Origin: Chloroflexia bacterium
GTDB taxonomy: Bacteria > Chloroflexota > Chloroflexia > QHBQ01 > JADMIH01
Direction: 5' to 3'
NCBI GenBank assembly: GCA_025927935.1
Contig: JAICKM010000404.1
Coordinates: forward strand, 1-6,484
Length of the DNA: 6,484 nucleotides
The notes under the pieces are model-generated. The model was not told the origin of the DNA. It did no database searches and was given only the letters and a program-made list of their open reading frames with translations. Both the position numbers and the translations under genes were made by a program. This document shows, piece by piece, positions 1 to 4,455 of this stretch (its first letter is position 1; each line of letters begins with the position of its first letter).

Positions 1-767
1 GAGTACAGCGTCTGGCCCTCGAAGCGAACCGCCACGTAGTCCAGATCGGGATTGACCGCCGCGGCGGTGTTGGCCGGCAGCGTCCAAGGGGTCGTGGTCC
101 ACAGCGCCAGGTACTCGCCCTCTCGGTCCTTTATCGGCAGCTTGAGGAATACCGATTCGTGCTCCACGTCGCGGTAGCTGTCGATCAGCTCGTGCTGCGA
201 CAGCGAGGTGCCGCAGCGGATGCACCACGGCATGACCCGCGTGCCCTCGTACAGCCAGCCCTTCTCCTGGCAGCGCTTGAGGAAGTACCAGATCGTCTCG
301 ATGTTCCGGTCGGACATGGTGAAGTAGGAGTTGTCCCACTGCATCCAGTTGCCCAGCCGCTTGGTCTGCTCGGTGATAACCCCGGCGAACTTCTCCACGC
401 GGGCGCGGCAGGCGCGCGAGAACTCGGCCAGGCCGAAGTCCACGATGTCCCGCTTGGAGTTGAAGCCCATGTCCTTCTCGACTTCGACCTCGACCCACAA
501 GCCCTGGCAGTCGAAGCCGTTCTGGTAGCGCAGCCGGCGGCCGTTCATGGCGTAGTAGCGCTGGTAGAAGTCCTTGTAGCTGCGGCCCCAGGCGTGGTGC
601 ACGCCCATGGGGTTATTGGCCGTGATCGGCCCGTCGAAGAACGACCAGCGCGGGCCGTTCTCGTTCTGGCGCACCAGTTTCTCAAACGTGCGGTGTTCCC
701 GCCACCAGTCGAGCACCTTGCGCTCGACCGCAGGCGGGTCCCACTTCGCATCCACCGTTCTAAACAT
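1..767 (-). CDS. ileS: Isoleucyl-tRNA synthetase, N-terminal 255 residues (3' end outside window)
   Basis: Charges tRNA-Ile with isoleucine in the cytoplasm. The visible part begins MFRTVDAKWDPPAVERKVL and shows the class Ia catalytic fold entry 'FFDGPITANNPMGVHHAWG' (residues 43-61), 'NGFDCQGLWVE' (83-93), the Cys-containing 'PWCIRCG' segment, and the start of the CP1 editing domain with 'WTTTPWTLPANTAAAVNP'. That last motif is typical of IleRS rather than LeuRS or ValRS. The usual HIGH signature aligns with G55-V56-H57-H58, so its first and third residues look swapped, and the nearby HGLP-type motif reads QGLW. The start is the ATG at 767-765, preceded by a purine-rich GGGGGAAAG; no other good start is nearby. 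IleRS is about 1000 residues long, so roughly a quarter is visible. It appears to be the third gene of the T-box operon, 181 bp behind the zinc-ribbon gene, with repeats in the gap. Identity is confident; subtype (IleRS2-like) is inferred from the motif. Confidence 0.93.
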   Translation of the reverse strand, partial: MFRTVDAKWDPPAVERKVLDWWREHRTFEKLVRQNENGPRWSFFDGPITANNPMGVHHAWGRSYKDFYQRYYAMNGRRLRYQNGFDCQGLWVEVEVEKDMGFNSKRDIVDFGLAEFSRACRARVEKFAGVITEQTKRLGNWMQWDNSYFTMSDRNIETIWYFLKRCQEKGWLYEGTRVMPWCIRCGTSLSQHELIDSYRDVEHESVFLKLPIKDREGEYLALWTTTPWTLPANTAAAVNPDLDYVAVRFEGQTLY

Positions 768-791
768 GCCCGTTCTTTCCCCCTTGCCGCC

Positions 792-814
792 AGTGGTCAG
801 TGGTCAGTGGTCAG
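792..814. repeat. Short tandem repeat, 7-bp unit AGTGGTC, about 3.3 copies
   Basis: AGTGGTC occurs three times without spacing, followed by AG. It lies just upstream of the ileS start, inside the presumed operon transcript. The repeat is too short and too regular to be CRISPR and has no evident coding role. Array length may vary between strains by slippage (inference). Confidence 0.85.
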
Positions 815-836
815 CGACCCGGCGGCCCTAAAAGCT

Positions 837-868
837 TGTCACTCTGAGCCCAGCGAAGAGTCTCCGTC
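837..868 (+). repeat. Dispersed intergenic repeat, copy A
   Basis: TGTCACTCTGAGC-C-CAGCGAAGAGTCTCCGTC matches the copy at 3795-3826 at 31 of 32 positions (C850 against G). Translated on the plus strand it gives the 'CHSExSEES' string often seen in false ORFs. Only the left arm is present here; the right arm seen in copies B and D is missing. It sits between the zinc-ribbon gene and ileS, so it is transcribed in antisense orientation within the operon. Confidence 0.85.
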
Positions 869-899
869 GCGGCGCCGTAGTTCGCCGCGGCATCGGTAG

Positions 900-920
900 G
901 GGCCGGTTTCAAACCGGCCC
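900..920. repeat. 21-bp near-perfect palindrome, GGGCCGGTTT-C-AAACCGGCCC
   Basis: Two 10-base arms are exactly complementary around a single central C. It lies 29 bp downstream of the zinc-ribbon stop codon on the minus strand. It could act as a stabilising 3' hairpin for the upstream cistrons, or be another dispersed palindromic element. There is no T-tract after it on the minus strand, so it is not a standard intrinsic terminator. Confidence 0.75.
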
Positions 921-948
921 GCTCGCCCAACACCACCTGGCCTGCCTA

Positions 949-1209
949 CTAATCGTCCTGTTTCATCATTTCTTCGCGATAGAGTTCGATATACCCGCAA
1001 TCCATACATGTCCGCATATGGACGCGGGCCATTGACTGGTTGAAAAAGCTGCCCGCCAGGCCGCCTGCGCCGTGGATCTCAAAGGTGCGGTGCCGCTCGC
1101 CAAAGAAAATGGCGACATGGTTGCGACCGCAGCGCGGGCACGGGTCGGGCGGCGCCTCGATAGTATCGTCATCGCCGTCGTCGATCATAAAGTGGGCATC
1201 ATCGTCCAA
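949..1209 (-). CDS. Small zinc-ribbon protein, probably DUF2082-like
   Basis: An 86-residue acidic protein. After an Asp/Glu-rich N-terminus it has CPRCG near residue 24 and CMDCGY about 45 residues later, a four-Cys zinc ribbon. Between the two knuckles is a Gly-rich stretch (GAGGLAGSFFNQ), and the second knuckle continues into IELYREE. This pattern (CPxCG, Gly-rich turn, CxxCGYxExY) resembles the DUF2082 family of predicted nucleic-acid-binding zinc ribbons; the match is from memory. I chose a TTG start at 1209-1207 because a perfect AGGAGGTG (1214-1221) precedes it at normal spacing. The in-frame ATG at 1254 would overlap the upstream gene and has no such site. It begins 25 bp after the cupin/RNase H gene ends, consistent with an operon. 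The precise function is unknown. Confidence 0.75.
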   Translation of the reverse strand: MDDDAHFMIDDGDDDTIEAPPDPCPRCGRNHVAIFFGERHRTFEIHGAGGLAGSFFNQSMARVHMRTCMDCGYIELYREEMMKQDD

Positions 1210-1213
1210 CTTC

Positions 1214-1221
1214 CACCTCCT
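1214..1221 (-). promoter_or_regulatory. Strong ribosome binding site AGGAGGTG for the zinc-ribbon gene
   Basis: On the minus strand AGGAGGTG-GAAG-TTG places a full anti-16S match directly before a TTG codon. This decides the start in favour of TTG at 1209 over the upstream in-frame ATG at 1254. Confidence 0.8.
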
Positions 1222-1234
1222 GCGGGTAGCCCGC

Positions 1235-2023
1235 TCAATGTCCCAGCAGGGCAACGCTTTCTTCGCGCGGGTGCCAGGTCAGGTGCCATTTACCGAAGCG
1301 GCGCAGGAGGCGGTGGGCGGTTTCGCCCCGTTCGCGCAACGTCGCGTTTTTGGTTTTGTATTCACCCTTCATTTGTTTGACCAATAGCTCGCTGTCGCTG
1401 CGCAGGTCGAGTTCGTAGCCCTTGGGATCGCGCCCGCTGCTCTCCAGCGTGCCGAGGATATACTGCAGCGCCTCCAGCATCGTCTGGTACTCGGCCTCGT
1501 TATTGGTCATCATCCCATTATATTCTTTTTGCACCAGATTGGGCTTGCGGCCCGGCGCCATGATCACGAACGATCCGTAGCCGCGGCCCGGGTTGCCCTT
1601 GCTGCCGCCGTCAAAGACCACCTGCAACCCGGCCAGAGCCGCGGGCGCCGCCTTCGCTGGAGTCGCGGCCACCGGGCGCTCGACGGCCAGGGGCGTGGCG
1701 ACCAGCACGCGCAGCGGCCCGCTGCCGGTGTTGATGACATGGTGGCGCTCGCCAGGCGGCACATAGAAAGCCGCGCCCTCGCGCAGCGGGGCCACCGGCG
1801 CGCCATCGGGGCCGCGGTACTCGCCCGCCCCGGCCAGCACATAGCACTGGTGCTCCTCCGGGTGGGAGTGAAGCGGGCCGCATCCGCCCGGCGCGATCTC
1901 CCACAAATCGAGCGCCAGCCCGGTCTCCGCCGCCGCGGGCGTCAGTTCGCGCACCTGGGCGCCGGTCGCGCCTTCTCCGGCGGCGGCCCGGCTGACTGCG
2001 GTGCGCACGTTAATCAACTGCAT
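1235..2023 (-). CDS. Cupin / RNase H-like fusion protein
   Basis: A 262-residue protein with two domains. Residues about 35-112 are a cupin beta-barrel. Motif 1 has H52-S-H54 followed by E57. Motif 2 is complete: G83-x5-P89-x-G91-x2-H94-x3-N98. These residues should bind one metal ion. An Ala/Pro linker (about 113-130) leads to an RNase HI-type domain (132-262) with D138 in 'FDGGSKGNPG', E178 in 'NNEAEY' and D210 in 'RSDSELLVKQM'. These correspond to the first three catalytic carboxylates of E. coli RNase HI (D10, E48, D70). The protein stops at 'HPREESVALLGH', so the fourth (D134) is not obvious. The start is the second of two tandem ATGs (2023-2021), with GGAG five bases upstream; 2026 is the alternative. 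It is the first gene after the T-box leader and 25 bp before the zinc-ribbon gene. RNA-DNA hybrid cleavage is plausible; the ligand of the cupin is unknown. Confidence 0.85.
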   Translation of the reverse strand: MQLINVRTAVSRAAAGEGATGAQVRELTPAAAETGLALDLWEIAPGGCGPLHSHPEEHQCYVLAGAGEYRGPDGAPVAPLREGAAFYVPPGERHHVINTGSGPLRVLVATPLAVERPVAATPAKAAPAALAGLQVVFDGGSKGNPGRGYGSFVIMAPGRKPNLVQKEYNGMMTNNEAEYQTMLEALQYILGTLESSGRDPKGYELDLRSDSELLVKQMKGEYKTKNATLRERGETAHRLLRRFGKWHLTWHPREESVALLGH

Positions 2024-2036
2024 CATTGCTCCAGAC

Positions 2037-2073
2037 AAAAAAAACGCCCGCCCTTCCCTTCGGAAGGACGAGC
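2037..2073 (-). terminator. Intrinsic terminator of the T-box leader
   Basis: On the minus strand GCTCGTCCTTCC pairs over 12 positions (including G-U pairs) with GGAAGGGCGGGC around a GAAG loop, then G and eight T residues. It ends only 13 bases before the start codon at 2023. Its 5' arm contains the CCTTC that the T-box antiterminator needs, so the two structures are mutually exclusive. Confidence 0.93.
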
Positions 2074-2323
2074 CGCCGGCCCGTGGTACCACCTTCGTTG
2101 CTCCGGCGTGCCGGAACCCCTTCGCGGAGTGCGAAACACACTCCCGCCCCGGTAACGCCGGGCGAGATCGGCCACGCCTACTACTTGCGGTTCGGGTGGC
2201 GGCTCAGGAAGGATTTTCCGCGCCGGTGGTGTATCCCCCTCGCACCAAAAGGGGACTCTCTGCTGACCCGTGCCGCCGCGTACTCGTTTCCGTCATAGCC
2301 TTTGCGCGCATTATTAACTTACC
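2037..2323 (-). promoter_or_regulatory. T-box riboswitch leader, probably tRNA-Ile specific
   Basis: Read on the minus strand the leader has the T-box landmarks in order. The Stem I base is GGCTATGACGGAAACGAGTA (2300-2281), with K-turn and AGTA elements. The distal part has AGAGAG and GGTGCGA. The 3' side reads GGAAAATCCTTCCTGAGCC: GGAA/TTCC and GGC/GCC pairs close the base, and the specifier loop holds ATC (2214-2212), an Ile codon. The 14-base conserved T-box is within AACGAAGGTGGTACCACG (2099-2082). TGGT in its bulge would pair with A-CCA, as expected for tRNA-Ile. GAAGG can pair with CCTTC in the terminator arm to make the antiterminator. Uncharged tRNA-Ile would stabilise readthrough into the cupin/RNase H, zinc-ribbon and ileS genes. 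The T-box itself is near certain; the exact specifier register is inferred. Confidence 0.92.
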
Positions 2324-2328
2324 GGTTA

Positions 2329-2358
2329 AGCATACCATAATGCCCAAAGCGGTGTCAA
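2329..2358 (-). promoter_or_regulatory. Sigma-70-type promoter of the T-box/ileS operon
   Basis: On the minus strand TTGACA (2358-2353), an 18-bp spacer and TATGCT (2334-2329) preceded by TGG, an extended -10. Transcription would begin near 2322, just upstream of T-box Stem I. Confidence 0.75.
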
Positions 2359-2387
2359 TCCGCCGCTAGATTGAAAGCCGCGGGGGC

Positions 2388-2417
2388 TTGACAAGGACTA
2401 TTGAGTGGCAGTAAGAT
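2388..2417 (+). promoter_or_regulatory. Sigma-70-type promoter of the aroF leader transcript
   Basis: TTGACA (2388-2393), 18-bp spacer, TAAGAT (2412-2417). The predicted start is near 2424, giving a leader of about 315 nt before aroF. It is back to back with the T-box operon promoter; the two -35 boxes are 29 bp apart. Confidence 0.72.
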
Positions 2418-2471
2418 AACCGCATAGTGTTCGAGATGGGCGGGCAACCGCTCCAACAGAGGACCAGCCGA

Positions 2472-2606
2472 GTGATTAGCAAGGCAGCACGCAGCACCAC
2501 CCTCCTGACGGGGATCCTGCTCCACGGCGATAGCTTTTTTAGCTATTACCGCGTGTACGCCTTTGCGGCGTACCACTACCGCCTGCCGCACGCTCGGATC
2601 CCGTAA
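2472..2606 (+). CDS. Phe/Tyr-rich leader peptide of the aroF attenuator (44 aa)
   Basis: An open frame from GTG 2472 to TAA 2604-2606. AGAGGA (2458-2463) lies 8 bases before the GTG. The frame is also open to ATG 2436 and GTG 2427, but those lack a good ribosome site and lie very near the predicted transcription start. Residues 21-36 read SFFSYYRVYAFAAYHY: three Phe and five Tyr codons in 15 positions (2535-2579). The peptide itself probably has no function beyond being translated. Ribosomes short of charged tRNA-Phe or tRNA-Tyr would stall at these codons and change folding of the downstream RNA. The product it precedes, DAHP synthase, makes the precursor of Phe and Tyr, which supports the reading. 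I infer the mechanism from sequence; no expression data are available. Confidence 0.78.
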   Translation: MISKAARSTTLLTGILLHGDSFFSYYRVYAFAAYHYRLPHARIP

Positions 2607-2647
2607 CTCTCGCCTCTCGAATTACATACCGGCTCTTGAGCGTGTGG
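2586..2647 (+). promoter_or_regulatory. Predicted antiterminator pairing (attenuator segments 2 and 3)
   Basis: CCGCACGCTC (2586-2595, inside the leader ORF) can pair over all ten positions, one a G-U pair, with GAGCGTGTGG (2638-2647), the 5' arm of the terminator. GCGTGT (2551-2556) can in turn pair with GCACGC of segment 2. A ribosome stalled at the Phe/Tyr codons around 2535-2549 would cover segment 1 and free segment 2 to block the terminator. A ribosome reaching the stop at 2604 would cover segment 2 and let the terminator form. Confidence 0.68.
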
Positions 2648-2667
2648 CCCCAGGTCACACGCTTTTT
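2639..2667 (+). terminator. Intrinsic terminator (attenuator) upstream of aroF
   Basis: AGCGTGTGGCC (2639-2649) and GGTCACACGCT (2653-2663) form an 11-bp stem with one G-U pair and a CCA loop. A T-rich run TTTTTGTTTGT follows. It lies 32 bp after the leader stop codon and 76 bp before aroF, which fits a transcription attenuator rather than the end of an upstream gene. Confidence 0.88.
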
Positions 2668-2681
2668 GTTTGTGTCAATCA

Positions 2682-2742
2682 AAGGAGGAACCGACGAATG
2701 AACGTATTGTTTATGCCAACCCAAGGAGGAACGGACCAATGA
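2682..2742 (+). repeat. Direct repeat of ribosome site plus start codon, spaced 41 bp
   Basis: AAGGAGGAACCGACGAATGA (2682-2701) and AAGGAGGAACGGACCAATGA (2723-2742) agree at 18 of 20 positions. Each holds a full AAGGAGG and an ATG at the same spacing. The second drives aroF; the first drives the 14-codon ORF. Confidence 0.85.
2698..2742 (+). CDS. 14-codon mini-ORF overlapping the aroF start
   Basis: It encodes [14 protein letters not shown] and stops at TGA 2740-2742, giving an ATGA overlap with the aroF start at 2739. It has its own strong AAGGAGG, 9 bases before the ATG. This layout suggests translational coupling, or a relic of duplication of the initiation region. It has no aromatic codon run (a single Phe), so it is not part of the Phe/Tyr sensor. 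Whether the peptide is made is unknown. Confidence 0.5.
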   Translation: MNVLFMPTQGGTDQ

Positions 2743-3776
2743 TTGTCGTGATGCGCGCCGGGGCCACCCCGGAAGATGTGGAGGCGGTAATGACTCGGAT
2801 TCGGGAACTGGGCTACCGGCCCCACCGCTCGGAAGGCGAGGAGCGGACCGTGGTCGGCGTACTCGGCAACGACCGGCGGGTCGATCCGGGCGAACTGACG
2901 TGGATGCCGGGCGTCGAGAAGGTGGTGCCGATCCTGGCGCCGTATAAGCTCGCCAGCCGCGACTTCCAGCCCGCGCCGACTGTCATCGACCTGGCGGGCC
3001 TGCAAATTGGCGGCGCGGATGTGGTGCTCATCGCCGGGCCGTGCTCGGTGGAGAGCCACGCCCAGATGTTCGAGGTGGCGGAAGAACTGCAAGCCCTGGG
3101 CGTGCGCCTGTTGCGCGGCGGCGCGTTCAAGCCGCGCACCTCGCCATACTCTTTCCAGGGGTTGGGCGAAGAAGGGCTGCGCATCCTGGCCGAGGTGCGG
3201 GCCGAGTTCGGTATGGCGATTGTCACCGAGGTGATGGGGCCGGACGAGGTGGAGCTGGTCGGCAGCTATGCCGATGTATTGCAGGTGGGCGCGCGCAACA
3301 TGCAGAACTACCGGCTGCTGGAAGCGGTCGGGCGGCAGCAGCGCCCCGTGCTGCTCAAGCGCTCGCCCAGCGCCACCCTGGAAGAGTTACTGCTGGCCGC
3401 CGAGTATATCCTGGCCCAGGGCAACCCGCACGTGATGCTCTGCGAACGGGGTATCCGCAGCTACGACCCGCTGGTGCGCAACACGTTCGACCTCAACGCC
3501 GTGCCGCTGTTGAAGCAGTTGACCCACCTGCCGGTGATCGCGGACCCTAGCCACGGCACCGGACGCCGCGACATCGTTGGCCCGATGGCCCGCGCCGCCG
3601 TCGCCGCCGGGGCGGACGGCCTGATCGTGGAGGTCCACGCGCACCCCGAGGCAGCGCTGTCTGACGGCGCGCAATCGCTGCGCCCGGCAGACCTGGCGGC
3701 GCTGTTGCCGTCTCTGGAACATGCGGCCCTGGCGGCCGGGCGCAACCTGGCCCCGGTCGCCGCCGCTACACGCTAG
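2739..3776 (+). CDS. aroF: 3-deoxy-7-phosphoheptulonate (DAHP) synthase, type I-beta with N-terminal regulatory domain
   Basis: Condenses phosphoenolpyruvate with erythrose 4-phosphate, the committed first step of the shikimate pathway, in the cytoplasm. The product is 345 residues, close to the Thermotoga maritima enzyme (about 338). Residues 1-75 form the ferredoxin-like (ACT-like) domain that in Thermotoga mediates feedback inhibition by Tyr and Phe. The barrel begins near 92. Metal ligands fall at C102 (IAGPCS), H272 (DPSH), E298 (IVEVH) and D309 (LSDG), the same numbers I recall for the Thermotoga enzyme. The phosphate/PEP motif [11 protein letters not shown] is at 131-141, with GARNMQN at 184-190 and LLKR at 205-208. 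The ATG at 2739 has AAGGAGGA 8 bases upstream; the frame is open further upstream to 2670, but without a ribosome site. It is preceded by a Phe/Tyr leader attenuator and has no cotranscribed neighbour in view. Control at both enzyme and transcription level by Phe/Tyr is inferred. The symbol follows common usage for this type. Confidence 0.96.
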   Translation: MIVVMRAGATPEDVEAVMTRIRELGYRPHRSEGEERTVVGVLGNDRRVDPGELTWMPGVEKVVPILAPYKLASRDFQPAPTVIDLAGLQIGGADVVLIAGPCSVESHAQMFEVAEELQALGVRLLRGGAFKPRTSPYSFQGLGEEGLRILAEVRAEFGMAIVTEVMGPDEVELVGSYADVLQVGARNMQNYRLLEAVGRQQRPVLLKRSPSATLEELLLAAEYILAQGNPHVMLCERGIRSYDPLVRNTFDLNAVPLLKQLTHLPVIADPSHGTGRRDIVGPMARAAVAAGADGLIVEVHAHPEAALSDGAQSLRPADLAALLPSLEHAALAAGRNLAPVAAATR

Positions 3777-3780
3777 TTGC

Positions 3781-3886
3781 CGGCTACCCATCCGTGTCAC
3801 TCTGAGCGCAGCGAAGAGTCTCCGTCCCGCCGTGTATGTGACGAGATGCTTCCTTGCGCTCAGCATAGTAAGTTACCGGTAGCCGC
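3781..3886 (+). repeat. Dispersed hairpin repeat, copy B
   Basis: TGTCACTCTGAGCGCAGCGAAGAGTCTCCGTC (3795-3826) is the left arm. CTTCCTTGCGCTCAGCATA (3849-3867) is the right arm. CTGAGCGCA pairs with TGCGCTCAG and GAAG with CTTC. The element is bracketed by CGGCTACC (3781-3788) and its complement GGTAGCCG (3879-3886), giving a nested hairpin of about 106 bp. It starts a few bases after the aroF stop and may protect or end that mRNA, although no T-tract follows. Confidence 0.78.
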
Positions 3887-3890
3887 CAAT

Positions 3891-3917
3891 TGTCCCTCTG
3901 AACGCAGCGAAGAGTCT
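3891..3917 (+). repeat. Dispersed repeat, copy C (left arm only)
   Basis: TGTCCCTCTGAACGCAGCGAAGAGTCT differs from copy B at two positions and lacks the right arm. Together with its CAAT prefix it forms a direct repeat with copy D at a 42-bp period. Confidence 0.8.
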
Positions 3918-3932
3918 TACATAGTCCTCAAT

Positions 3933-4005
3933 TGTCACGCTGAGCGCAGCGAAGAGTCTCGTCTCGCGGGGTAAGAGACCGGATACTTCCTTGCGTTCAG
4001 CATAA
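3933..4005 (+). repeat. Dispersed hairpin repeat, copy D
   Basis: The left arm TGTCACGCTGAGCGCAGCGAAGAGTCT (3933-3959) and right arm CTTCCTTGCGTTCAGCATAA (3986-4005) fold on each other as in copy B, with a G-U pair in the stem on the plus strand. Both arms differ from copy B while keeping most pairs, which fits a hairpin-forming element. All four copies in the window share one orientation. Confidence 0.78.
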
Positions 4006-4020
4006 CCAGCAGGTTTCGCC

Positions 4021-4300
4021 GGCCCCTTTGTGTCGGGCGGGGCATCGCCCGGTGCAACCGCCCGACACCAAGGGGCCGGGCGGTTGCCCTGCTGCCAGGG
4101 GGAAAGCAGCGACGCCACAGTCTCTGGAGACGGTGGCGTCCGCTGTACAGCGGGGAAGCTCGCATCCGCCAAGATGAGCGAGGTTCCCTGGCGGGTCCGG
4201 TAACTGCCAAGAAGACCGGATCCCGTGGGCGGCGAAGCGGTCCAAGTCCGTCGCTACCCTGGCCGGGTGAGGACCGGGAAGTTCCCGATACCAACGCCCC
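4021..4300. other. Dense cluster of inverted repeats; possible structured RNA, no convincing gene
   Basis: Successive hairpins can be drawn. 4021-4040 with 4058-4077: 19 of 20 paired, with a small inner GCATC/GGTGC stem. 4111-4124 with 4127-4140: 13 of 14. 4140-4153: a perfect 14-bp palindrome. 4153-4166 with 4173-4188: GGGAA/TTCCC, CTCGC/GCGAG and ATC/GAT. 4192-4201 with 4215-4225: ten pairs and one bulged T. 4270s: CGGGAAGTTCCCG. Two of the hairpin loops contain the same GCCAAGA (4168-4174 and 4206-4212). The minus-strand frames here encode Pro/Arg-rich sequence with no domain and no ribosome site. I do not recognise it as RNase P RNA, tmRNA, SRP RNA or a common riboswitch. The inner G-U pair slightly favours plus-strand transcription. 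It could instead be a stack of palindromic repeats. Confidence 0.45.
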
Positions 4301-4344
4301 AACCGGCGCCATAGATAATCAAGTGATAGCAAACGGATCTCAAT

Positions 4345-4383
4345 GAGAAGCGCCTGCTGACATAAGGTTAGCAGGCGCTTCTC
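4345..4383. terminator. 14-bp perfect hairpin between convergent transcripts, likely a terminator
   Basis: GAGAAGCGCCTGCT (4345-4358) and AGCAGGCGCTTCTC (4370-4383) are fully complementary with an 11-base loop. The following plus-strand sequence TATTGGTTCTCTATT is only moderately T-rich, and the minus-strand side is poorer. It lies between plus-strand aroF and the end of the minus-strand regulator gene, so it may end either or both. TTCTCTATTGG is duplicated in tandem at 4379-4400. Confidence 0.55.
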
Positions 4384-4455
4384 TATTGGTTCTCTATTGG
4401 CGGCCCTGGATTCGCTCTATTTTACCCCAATTTTGCCGATCCGCCCGATTCGGTG

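Noticed and set aside
792..814. Possible CRISPR array
   Set aside because: The unit is 7 bp, with no spacers and no cas genes.
159..899. Long plus-strand open frame (246 codons)
   Set aside because: It is antisense to ileS, whose translation shows clear synthetase motifs. The plus-strand frame has low-complexity Ala/Val/Leu-rich composition and no domain, and its end runs through repeat copy A.
1235..1265. Frameshift at the end of the RNase H domain
   Set aside because: The other two frames do not give a better family-like C-terminus, so I kept the early natural stop. Read-level checking is still worthwhile.
1529..2155. Plus-strand open frame of 208 codons
   Set aside because: It is antisense to the cupin/RNase H gene and its T-box leader. 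Arg/Ala-rich translation with no motif and no ribosome site.
2355..2591. Minus-strand 78-codon frame
   Set aside because: It is antisense to the aromatic leader ORF and would cross both promoters.
3777..3974. 65-codon plus-strand frame with repeated 'SERSEES'
   Set aside because: This is a translation of the dispersed nucleotide repeats (copies B to D), not a protein. The same repeat is non-coding in another context at 837-868.
4021..4300. Known structured RNAs (RNase P RNA, tmRNA, SRP RNA, cobalamin, FMN, TPP, SAM riboswitches)
   Set aside because: I looked for their conserved cores on both strands from memory and found none. A covariance-model search would settle this.
3873..4332. Three overlapping minus-strand frames of 99-125 codons
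   Set aside because: They lie in the inverted-repeat cluster, overlap one another, and encode Arg/Pro/Gly-rich sequence without a domain. None has a convincing ribosome site.
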